NCBI RefSeq assembly: GCF_001949145.1
Contig: NW_019091401.1
Span: 593,866-657,865 of the forward strand
Reading direction: 5' to 3'
Origin: Acanthaster planci
Taxonomy: Eukaryota; Echinodermata; Asteroidea; Valvatida; Acanthasteridae
DNA: 64,000 bases
In this document: piece by piece, positions 33,801-45,800 of the stretch
Layout of the letters: each line of letters opens with the position of its first letter
Position numbering within the stretch: the stretch's first letter is position 1
The notes under the pieces: model-generated
Told to the model about the DNA's origin: nothing
Seen by the model: only the letters and a program-made list of their open reading frames with translations
Databases searched by the model: none
Translations under genes and position numbers: made by a program

Positions 33801-36800
33801 ATGGTTATCAACCATAGGTGAAGTGCCCTGGCACAACTGGAATGAACGACTGCCTCCATTGTATGTTTGGGGGAAAATGAATGGACTTTCTCCGCTTATG
33901 AATCTCAGAAGAAACCTGCATGTTTAACTGCATTTTTATCAGTTACCTTTTTCAAAGTTTGCCACTTTTGTGCCTTCAAGATCATCAGTTTATGTGATCT
34001 TACAAGCTTGAGTTTCCGAATTTAAAGTTAATTGCCTGCCATTAATGGCTTGATAGGTATGTGTATGTTGTCATCGAGGAATCTGTTACTTGTTGACCCT
34101 GATTGGAATTGTTGTACGACACATAACAAGGCAAAATAGTTAAGGTAAGTACTACAGCCCGTCCCCCCCATTGGATATTACGTAATTTTGACGGGCCAGA
34201 TTTTGTCCCAAGTGACCCTCATTAACATAAATGTGGAATGTTCCACTTTACATGGGGATACAGGGTAAATTTGGAGGGATAGAATCAAGGAGCGTAACAT
34301 CTTATGTATGTTTTGTGTTTTATGGTGAGCGATGTCATTTTTACAGATACAAAGAACTGTTTTGTAAACTGGGAAGGAATAGGGTTAGAAAATGTGTTAC
34401 ACATTGACCTTTCCTGTGAAATTATTGCACAACAGGATGAAATATGATGATAAAAATAGACGATGAGTCATTGAAAAATACCGACTGGCCCAACAGAAGG
34501 TCCTAAAGTAATCAAGGGGCAGTAAGCGATAATCCCTAGACATGCAATGGACTGCACGTGCCGACAGGTAATGATAAGGATAATCTTTCGGAAAGTGGAC
34601 TGTACAAGGCGCTGTGTGGTGGCTTGTGTGTGCTTCGGGGCGGGCACTGGTCTGACTTAACCCATGGACACTAAACGAGAGAGGGCGGGCACATGCTAAC
34701 GGTCATTCGTTCGGCTTACTATGGTTATGAAAATCTGATCGATACGGGAACACGACCCAGCTGGCCCTGACTGAATTTTTTAATCCTTTAAACTAGTGTT
34801 TTACGTCCAGTTACCCTGTACATTTACATGTACACGGAATTTGTTGGAGCTGAATTTTAATCTTTTGAACTGGTGTTTTACGTCGGTCACCCTGTACATG
34901 TATACGGTTTTTACAAATTCAAACGGAACGGAGCGTTACTGTGGATCTTTATTGTGGAGGAAATATAAAAAACATCATTATGTAAAAATTATAAATTCTC
35001 GTGGGCGGCATATGACGTCAGTTCGGATTTTCAGCACGTAGCAAAGATGTAAATATACCCTTCGTGCTATGGAATAATGTGCAGAAGTTCCCGGCCGGTA
35101 TCCATCCCGAAAATTATTACTCGATAGTCATACTGGTCAGTAAGAACACAAAACAAATTCAGTAGACTTCACATACTGGTTTAAGTAGTGTTTCTATTTC
35201 TCTTTTCCGTTCATTTTTTTCAGTTATCATACTCATTTTAAGATTTTACTAATTTTTACTACAAGAGTGATTACCAGAAGTTTGTTAAATTTTATATTAG
35301 AGGCATTACATGCTTATATCGTTTCATTGTCATTGCTCATTTGCTCATCTTGATTGCTCTGTTACTCATTTGCTTTGCCCTTTTACTCATTTGCTTTGCC
35401 CTTTTAATCATTCCATTGCTGTTTTACTCATTCCATTGCTGTTTTACTCATTCCATTGCTGTTTTACTCATTTGCATTGCTCTTTTACTCATTTCATTGC
35501 TCTTTTACTCATTTGCATTGCGCTTTTGCTCATTTCATTACTCTTATTTGTTTGCATTGCTGTTTTACTCATTTGCGCTGCTCTTGTACTCATTTCATTG
35601 CTTTTTTACTCACTTTAATTGCTCTTACGCATTTTGAGCCCGTAGAAATTACGTAATATCGACTGGATGGACGGGCTACACTACTAATGTTTACAAATAC
35701 ATGGTAAATTTTAACACCTTTAGCAGCTGAGACGATACAAATTATGGTCTAAAACAGAATGTAGAATCACAGCCCTGTATTACTGTTGTCATAATTATTC
35801 ACAAGCAGGGGAAAATTATGTACAGCAAAAGATGCAGTGAACTGAGCAGAAAAAAAATTGCAGATTTTTTTGCAAGGAATCCTTACCTGCAGTCCAGTGA
35901 AATCAATGTTATTAGCGTGATGTAAAATCACTCTTGCCATGTCCTCGTCGGAATAGCTGAAGTCTTCAAGCCTACGAGGGGGCTGGAGACGCTGTAGGTC
36001 CGCTATGGAGGCATTCAGGGCCAGTGCTATGGCTATGGCGTTGTCGTATGTAAACGCAAAGAAGTTTATCGGCACGCTGTTGAAGTAGTCGTAGTGTTCT
36101 GGTAAGGGTTTCTGGAAACACATTAAGTACACCGTCTTGAATTCTGGAACATACAGAATACCGTGAGAAATCTTCCTAGGTCGTCTGCGCTCGTGTGGTT
36201 ATGCACGCACACAAACATATGAGCCTATTCGGTACTTAAGAAGAGGCAAGATCATTCAAGATCAAAGCGCACGTGCTAGTCGGCGTATGGCGCACATGAC
36301 GGCGCAGATAGGGCCTGGAGACATGTGCACGCATCGCTGTTCCCTATGACCTCGGACGCGCTTCATTTTGGGCGTGCTCTGTTGAAATACTGAACTTGCT
36401 CATTCTTGTATTCCTCACAACGCTTCCCTGGCTCAACTGTGACAGGATTTTACGTATCACGTTGATCAGATTATCCATTATTATAGCACGGTTGATTTTT
36501 TGGGTCAGTCCAACTATTGTGCGGAAATACTATATTTTTTCAATATGACACGTACTATCCTGTGATTTTAGACACCCTTCATCAGTCCAATTACCTGTAT
36601 AAGTTTCTGGTTTCAGCACGTTGCATTTACATAAACCAGTTCACACTAGAAATATCCAAATTGAGTGAAAGCATTTTTGATCAATAACTGGTCGATTAAT
36701 TTTTGACATGTTAGATTTTTTACCTTTTAGGCACTGCTGACGCCAAACCAAAAACAGTGCCGATAATCCGTTACGTACCACTCCATTGTAATCCAAGTCG

Positions 36801-39800
36801 GGTAGACCTTTCTGGCTGTTTCCCGTGAAATGGAAGGAAGAATCCACGGCGCTAAGGATTTGGTCGCCGGTGCAAGGAGCGATGGCTGACGAAAGGGGGT
36901 TGGTCCACCATACAGTGCCTGCCCAGTACGGCGCAATCCACACGTACTTCGCGCCAGTCATTCCAGCAAGATAGGCCTGTTCCAAAGTATATGGTTTACA
37001 ATTGTTTTTTTTGGGGGGGGGCTCAATATTGCAATCATGGATTTTGATGAAAAATAAAGAGACTTAAGAATAGTGTCAGACGTGTTCAATTTAGACGTAT
37101 GGATCACCTGTTATTTCTTGTTCTGTTTTGTTTTTGTAAGTTGTTGAGAAACAGTTTGACACGAAAGTATAAGATTTACGTAATTACAAGTTTAAGACTT
37201 AAAGGTTTTCATGGTGAAAGAAACTACATTTATAGTAAAGATTGCGGTAACACCATGTATTTATCTCTTCTTTGAGTATGTGTGGTTCTGAGAACCGGGG
37301 AATAACTCGACGTTTCGAACAGTGTACTCTGTCCGTCTTCAGGAGACTGTCTGAGACTGTGACTGAGTCTCCTGAAGACGGACAGAGTACACTGTNNNNN
37401 NNNNNNNNNNNNNNNNNNNNNNNNNNNNNNNNNNNNNNNNNNNNNNNNNNNNNNNNNNNNNNNNNNNNNNNNNNNNNNNNNNNNNNNNNNAATTACAAGT
37501 TATTAATCAGGGACCTTTGAACACACCTTCATACAGATTGCCAAGAGTGCGTCCCACTCTTTCGGAACTTCGTACGTGATTTCGTCGTACAAACAACTCA
37601 GCACTGATTACAAGCACGCATTCACTCAAGTTGTGCGTTGACTTCCAGTTCCTAGGTTCCATATAGGCATTAAACCGAAGTGACTTCACGTCACATCTGC
37701 GAACCGGATATTGGAACATTTCGCGTTATGTGACTTCCGTTGCCGGAAAACGCGCTTGGTCCAAGTGAAGAGAGCCTATGTGTTTCAGTGATGTAAACAA
37801 TGTTAAAGCTCGCAAGCAATTTCTCAACAGCAGTGATTAACTATGAAGGTGCATACACGTCGTTTGTGTATAGGCCCCTCACGTTCTTCGCATCCTGTAT
37901 AGAAATGTTTGCTCTCGTGTTTATGTGTACGCTTAAATGCAGTATGCCAGTTTCAAACGCCCGAAAATATTGAAGAAGGCCTACATAGATTAGTAAGAGT
38001 TATTCTGAAGGAGAGCAGGGGTGCATTAAAAAACGTATGAGTTTCAATCTGCAATTATGTTGACCTGAACAGGAATGTTCTGAGTTTCGAGAAGCTTCAA
38101 GTTGTGGGATGTGTCCTCTCCTGACATCACCCACGTCGTCAAGCCTTTTGAAATTACCTGGCAGTATAACCGCAGTGTCGCTGTCTTGTAAAATCCAGTG
38201 TATATGATTCTTGCGTCTTGGCGCTAAGGTGAAAAGAATACCTTCAGGCATCAGATTTGGACAATATGATACAATGCGGGCAAATACGATATTTTGATTC
38301 ATTAGCTCGCAGTTCAGAGCTAATGATTTGCAAGATTTTGGCTTATTTAACGGCCTTGCTTAGGCAGACTTAAACGTTACACATCTTTTACATGACTTTG
38401 GGTTAGAATGCAGGCAGTTTTTTCAATTCAGGAATGAATAATTCACTATTCCCGAAACTTCCCAAAGATAAACCCGAACGTATGTGTTGAAACGTTCAAT
38501 ACTAAATCACTCTATGTAGTAACGATCAGACAGGAGCATTGATATCCAAGGCAAAGTAATTATGGCTATTGAATGATCTCAAATGGATGTAGTGAGGGGG
38601 CAAACTGGTCCAACCTTAAGACTTTGGAGATGTAGGTCCATGTTGGCAGTGTCCTTGACTCTCTCTGATGCAACTATCTGGATGTCATTAGCTTCTAATA
38701 TCTCTCGGAAATCGCGCATTAGCTGCAATATCAATCACAAGTTGGCAAAAACCGCCAAAAATTATTAAAGAAAACTGTGTGTTTGAGGAATAAGGCACTT
38801 GCTGCACAGTCAAATGAAGTCATCCATAAACGTTGTTCGTTAATGTTTTGCCACAAAGAGTGAATTGCGAAATCGTTTCCTTTTTCAGTAACAAGTATAA
38901 AGCCCCTAATTCAGAACTTCACGCTACAAATTATATCGGGAAGATTATTTTGTTCGATGAATAATTACATAACTCCTTTCTTCATAAAAACAGTTTTGTA
39001 TTAGTTGTAAATGTATTTTTCAAAAATTTTCCAAACGGGTAATAGAGAAAACGGTTCAAAAGGTTAGCTTTAAACTGCGATTGGTACTCTTATGCTAAGC
39101 AATTGGACCAAGAGAATCTCTTTGTATACAATCATCATGATAATAAACCTCCTATCCTTTAATTAGAAAAGGTGAGATTTGGCGTGTTCCGAAAGTGATG
39201 TTCAAGTAGTCTGTGTAGGGTAAGGGCACAAGAAAAAACTTCTGCATGGTCTTGCATTCTGAAAGACGATGCTTTCCTCGAAGATGAAGGCGACACGCCT
39301 CCATCCCATCTGTCTAAAGAAGGCCGCTCCGGCCAAAAGCTTGCCGTCGTCGGTGGGAAATGCTTGGACTGTGTAGGGATACACCGAACGGTCTGTCAGG
39401 CTTTCATGTGCTATCAGGCCAACCTACAAACAAACAAAGACAATCTATGTTAAACTGAACGCATCATTACGGCGTTTTTGTTTTAATGTACACACGCACC
39501 CGTGTGTATTTTCCTGCAACTGAGGACCCCCTATTGTTCCTCTTTTGTTTGTACTTCAACTTTTTTAGAAGACCACCCATATGTTTGTACACAGTTGTCA
39601 ATCGGGGACCCTCTGTCAATCGGGGACCTTATTGTCCTCTATTGTTCAGGGTCTCCAGTTGAATGCAGAAACAAACTCGTACACCCATACACAAAGCAAC
39701 TTGATTTGAAATGTACAAATTATTATTCCTCTTATTATTATTATTTATTTGTCCACTCAGCAATCAATTAGACAAAACATAACACTGGATGAACACACAG

Positions 39801-42800
39801 AATAACGTACAACAATTGGTCAAGATGTACGACAACAACCCTTTCAAAGCTGGCCGGCATGAACAAAAGCGTACTTCCCTCGGGCCTGCCCGAACTTTGA
39901 AGGGTTTAATTAAATAACAATAGAAAATAAACAAATTTAATAACAGATCTAAAAATTCAAATAAAATTACAAAAACAAACTTGCTAGAATAAAATTGCAA
40001 GAGACGCTTGACGTTTCTGAACAAATGAATTTGTTCACTGGCTAGGTGAACATTATGTGTAGGAAATACTATATTATTAAGAAACAATTGACATGTTTTA
40101 CAAAGCGCATGTCTCCGTGCACTGTGCATGACGTGCGCATGTAATTTGGCTGTCAACGTCGTATGTAATTCAATACAGTTTGCAAAAAAACCCAGGGTGG
40201 ATCGCAATAATATGTTAATGTCAAATGTTAACTAAATGTTAAAAATGCATTGTTAAGATTCTCTGTATTTATAAGGCTTTCGTAAAAAGGATGTTACCAC
40301 TGTATCAATTAACAACGTGATGGCATAAATACTGCTCATATTGCTCAGGAATATTTAACCAATCAGAATTAATGATCTACCTGTAGGCCTAAGGTTTGAA
40401 ACCTCACACTTGATCAAGTACGAATCTCCCATTTGTAGAATAGCATGTCTGGAGTACGCGTGTTTGTATAGGATTGTATTCACCTGGACAATGTTGTACC
40501 TCGCTGCCACCTGGTTGACTATGACAGCCTCGGTTAAATGGTGAGGTCCGCTAGCGATGACAATGGGAGATCCTTCATACACAAAAGTGTACAGGACCCG
40601 CAGTGCCTCTTCGGGATCTGCCGCCTGTTAAGAACAATTACGTTACAATTTCGGATGTGCATATAAGAGAACCTCACGTGCAAACCATTGTACTCTAGTT
40701 GAACCAGAGCCTACTCCGAAAGACCCATTTTAATAATAAAGTAAAATGACACATTTTCACTACAACCCTTCTGTTTCCGTAGAACTTTGACCTGGAAGTC
40801 TAGACCAGCTGAATCATCAGGAACATCATCAGCCCCAAAGTTACTCTGTCCAGAGTTTTCTTAATTGGAAGATAAAGTTTTTGAAAATGCTCTCCTGTAC
40901 TGTTTTTTTTCTCAAGAAATCTTGCATTGTTTCTTTGCTTCTCTTGTATTACAACTTTCTGCACAGTTACCATTTTGGCAAACGAAAATTTTTGGAGAAG
41001 GTCTTGATAGACAAAGCTGGAGCCCATTTTGATTGTAGTAGGGGTGAATTGGCCCATAAACAGCGCACAGAAGATATCGTGCCGCAGATACTTCAGATTA
41101 CGATTTCGCCATGGGAATTCACATACACAGCAGAACCTGCTCGTGTGGCATCCATTACGGGCTCAGTACTACAGCTCAACCCCGGTGTGCCTTAGGCCTA
41201 TAGGGAGCCTACGTATAGCAGACAATGTTTATCGCAATCGTTCGGTAAAGTGATTTCAGTCGCTGTGGATTTGTTCCCTGCTACGGCCTATTCAAACTCG
41301 TGGCGGCCTGCCTCATGAAAGTGTCAGCATGCAGATTTTTTTGCCAACACGTCTAGCAAACAAAAAACAAACAAACAAACAAACAAATTAAAACTGACAA
41401 CACAGAACTTCGTACATTTTCTTAAGTGCAGGACTAGGCCCTGTGTTCTATTCCATCCGCCACAGTACTTCACCTTTTGGGTAGTTCTCATTGGACGTCG
41501 AATCTCGAAATAAGAATTAAGTTTCCTATGTGTTTCCTTGAGCCAAGCACAACGGTTACCATGGTTCCCGCTGCTAAATAGGGAAGCCATTTTGATCTTC
41601 ACTAATGTATCAGTAGCAGTCTGGTAATTGGGATGGTACCAGAGCGTCTTGGGTTCCATGTCTCACTTCCCTTTTTAAAAAGTAATTTGTATATTATCAC
41701 AAATATTGAATTATTTATCAGCATTAATGACATTAGTTTGCGAGGACGTTTTACGTATTACTTTCATTTTAATTCTCAGGTTCCAAAGATAAAAACGTTA
41801 CATCGTTTTCCGTTCAGTATGGCTGACTCGTGAATAAAGTCACTATAGACTGTGCATGACAAAAGTCTAAGCGCGAATTCCCAAAAGCCAGTCTGTCTAA
41901 CTGTGTATGTAATTTTGCACTTTGTGATTTTTTTCACGACACGAGGTTGGCGAACAATTGCAAGTCGGCAAATTGACTCTGGCGCACCCCCCATGCCTTC
42001 GCTGCGCCCCTGCACTCAGTGGCCACTCTACACCCGTTCCCGCACGCTACACTTTTTCCTAAGAAAGCTTCGGACCGCTGCTTATGGACCGTTGTTCCTT
42101 CGTGATTTATATCCTGAACCTATTCTTTTTATTAAAGCACGCTGTCAATGTTCTCTAAAAGTGCACAAAAGATTTGGGAACCGGCGGGAATGTTCGGCAT
42201 GCCTGATTGTTATGTTCAGTGGCGTTGCACAGTTTTGAAACAAGGATCGGTGTTTCTTAAGCAAACTTTGCTGTAATCAGAAACAAATCGTCAGGAGACT
42301 GAGAGATCTACCTCGCAAATGTTGTCGTAAGTCAATCCCGTGAAGATCGCGTTTCCTCAGCCGTTCCTCAGCAATAGCATTGAAATGGACATTTTAAAAT
42401 GCATCCCTTAGTTAGAAGCACTCCTCAAGGTCTGATGTGCATTCAAAACAAGACATTATTTCAGTTCGAGACTTTTGGGAATTATTTAAGAGGATTACGA
42501 GCTCGTCTTGCCTGGGGAGAGAATCAGCAGACAATCCATGCAAGAATTATCTCCAGGTTGTCAGCCGTTCCTAGAGGGCAAGCTCTTCAAGTGGACAGTT
42601 CTTCAGAATAATGTCTGTGTGGTTGTCCTGTGCTGTCGGTCGTTTCCTGCCTTGACGTGTCACGTCCCTCGCATCTGTTTCTCTTCCCTTTTTGCATGGT
42701 AGAGTTTAGTACCCGTACATAGGCGAGTTTGGTGACCTCTTAGATAGACATCATGAGTGGCATTAGCCACGATTATGTGAAGATTTGACAGTGACAAACA

Positions 42801-45800
42801 AGGTCCTCCTTTCCAGTCGCAGTTTAAGGCGATGTGCGACCGTGAGTCTTCTTCGAGCGAGCATTGCAGGGAATTCTCCAGCTTTTGACTTGTGTAGCTG
42901 GCCTGTGCTCACAGAGCCTGAAAGTAAAACCCTTGCGCGGTCCGCCTAAACGGTGATTTTACACGGGGGCGTCCTATCACGTTCGATAGTTTTGGGAAGA
43001 AATTATTTTGATCAAAACCACCCAAACAACCACTCATTTTGGAATATTCCCTTTATCCTCCTCAATTAATTTTTGGGAAAATCACCTGCAGATGGGTAAA
43101 AGCGAAAAAAAAACCACGTTTGTTTTCATTCCCCATTCTTATGTGAGAACGAGATTGTACAACGTTGCAAAGATTAACCTACCTGCAGTCGATGGGTTCT
43201 AGATTCAGTCGAGTTGACCTGACACACTTCTTGTTAGCAAAGGTTAGGTTAAGCATTAGAACCTTTCGTGAAAGCTGATTATTGTTTTACGTTTATTTCC
43301 TTATAAACTGAAAAATCCTTAAAATATTGTGGTCTGTTATTATTTTGGCTTTTACCAAAAGACTAACATAAAGTGTAATTCCGTTCATGTTTATCTGCGT
43401 ATGAAACCACCGCATTGGACTGCTCTATCTTCGTGTACTTTAGATTTTCGGAAGTGATTACGTCAGCTAATTTTTCAGTTTCCATTATTGATATGCTAGC
43501 AAATATTTTACAAAAGGTCTTTTTATGACTGAGTTGAGTTTTTAAGAAGCAGCTGAACGAAAAAAAATATATAAATTCTAAAATTTCGGCACGTTAGTTT
43601 TCCTATCAGAGGGTTCAGGAAGCGCGCCATCTGGGGTCAATTTTCAGGCTCTATTGTGATAGTACAATCACAATCGGTACAGAGGCCTGGTAAATCACAC
43701 CTTCTTTATTCAAAGAAATGTATGTACTTAGAGCTCGCGCAGTTTCTCCTCAATCCGTGAACCTCGTGGTCGCCCAATGTATTATTGTAAATGTTTGCAT
43801 CGTCGACAAAAGGGTGTCAACTTTTTCCCTTGATGAATTGCGGGAAAATAATCAAGATTGTAGGATGCTATACCTGAGGGGCCTTTTGTGCAAATCTTAG
43901 CCTGCAAACTATAGTATCAGAAAGGCACTTAGCCTATGAGCCAGCTTTTCCTCGATAAATGGGGCAAAGTGGTTATGAGCTTCGTTACACGTCTCCAAAG
44001 GTTAGAGGTTCGAATCCAGCAGCAATCATGTTTGTGTTGCTTGGCAGGGCAATTTGTTGGCATGTCTTCATCGGCAGGTCATATCTTGGCTGCCCAGGCT
44101 CTGTTAGTGTTAAAAACGATAAGTTGGTATGTAGACCTACCTCTCGAGGACCGACATACACGATGGTCATTTTGCTCCTGATTCTTTAAATGTACACAAC
44201 TGAAAAGGACTGTCAAAATTGCACTGCTTGGTACCCCTCCATCCGTTCTGACTTTGTTGTCGCTCATGCCCAGGTAGACGTCCGACCAGGACGATCATTC
44301 GGGAAAAGAGACACATGTAATTTAGATGGAACTGAAACTCCAACATGCATCGTGGCCTTTGTTCGTGAAGTCGTAGTTTGGAAGCTAAAAAATAAAGCCT
44401 CGAGAGACCCATTATTCTGTAGAACAAAACTGTGGTTGAAGAGATGGACCAACTGAACACCCAGTGCATAAAGTGACTTTGTCTATTATATCTCTCGGGG
44501 ACAGGAGAGGACCTCAAGACACTCATTAGTTCTGGTACAAAAAACAGCGATAAGATGGGGACTGAAACTCCGTGCCTTGTGGTGGTGTATTATTAAAAAA
44601 AATCAACGTGCGTGTCAAAACTTCACTGGAAGGTCATTTTTGTCAGCTGCCCTGTTTCTTTTTTCCTAGTTGTTATTAGAAACTAGAGAAAAGTTTTCAA
44701 TAGCATCATACAAGGAAGACAGGGGAATAGGGACAGAAAATGTAATCCCCACAAGTGGCTATTCCGTGCCAAGCGAGATCAGCAGGGGAGGCAGTTTCCT
44801 ATTTCTACGATTTAATTGCTGGGCAAGGACCCCAGGGAACAAGGAGCGTGCCGAAACGCGCCGTCAGATAGAATCCGATGTGATGAACATTCAGACAGTT
44901 TGCATTCATGGCTACCCTTTCACCTTTTTTTTTCAATTCAAGGACTTCTGTGCTCTCAGTTTTCTTTGTCTTTTCCACGCGGGTGTACATGACACTAAAT
45001 TACGGCACGTGAAAATGTCCAACGAAAACCCGTGTCCTCTAACCTGAAGAAGCAGCCTAACGGCGCACCAATCAAGTTGTGCATGTCCTCCACCAAGGTT
45101 AAAAAGTACCCAATAAATTTAAAAATCTGGCAGGTGATTTTGATTTTTTGGATGGTACATTAACATTTTGGCATGTTTCATCATGCAGAACAATATCTAG
45201 ATGAAAAACACTGTCCATGAACGTGTCAAATTGCTTTCATTTTTTATTAAAAGAAGAGGAAAGATGCTTCGAAGTGACAAGGCCTCAACTTGAAAAAAGA
45301 TAAGGAGGTAGTATTTGAGTGGTTTCCAAACCCTGTGCTGTAAGGGTTTGACCTACACACGCCCCTTTCCATTGTTTTCCTTTGAACGGTCCGTCTTGAT
45401 TCCGTATCATGTTCATTTGAGGTATGATGAAGATTCTGAATTTTTGCTTCAATTCAGACCATCCACGTGAATCATAGACGCCTGTGACATACCCGAATTA
45501 TCACGATAGTACTCATGCGCAACAGAGAGGGGTTTTCAATGGCTCGAACGTTTCCATGCACCTTTTTACAACTTTTTACAAAGAAGTCCGCAGCTTAAGG
45601 TATTAGCCTTTGAATGTTTGGATACGCATTGGGGAAATCGCTCGGTTTTTTTTAACAAGCAAAGCAAGTTCCACTGAAATCAATAATTGGATCTCACCTT
45701 CTATTAATTCTTGAATGTCGTAATGGAACTCGCATGGACTCTAAATGCATTTCCGTCCAATGAAATTTCCAAGCGATTTTCTAGTAGGCAATTATGGCGA

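Noticed and set aside
35310-35656. Three overlapping frames rich in Leu/Phe/Cys/His
   Set aside because: They are by-products of a ~20-base tandem repeat with no stop codon in several frames.
39764-40207. 147-codon minus-strand frame
   Set aside because: No family motif; it overlaps a LINE-like 3' end and lies inside an intron of copy B on the same strand.
41857-42015. Frame with GGAPESICRLAIV as a gene
   Set aside because: Looks like a DNA-element end (GCGCAGCGAAGG with a G-run); no splice support or paralog.
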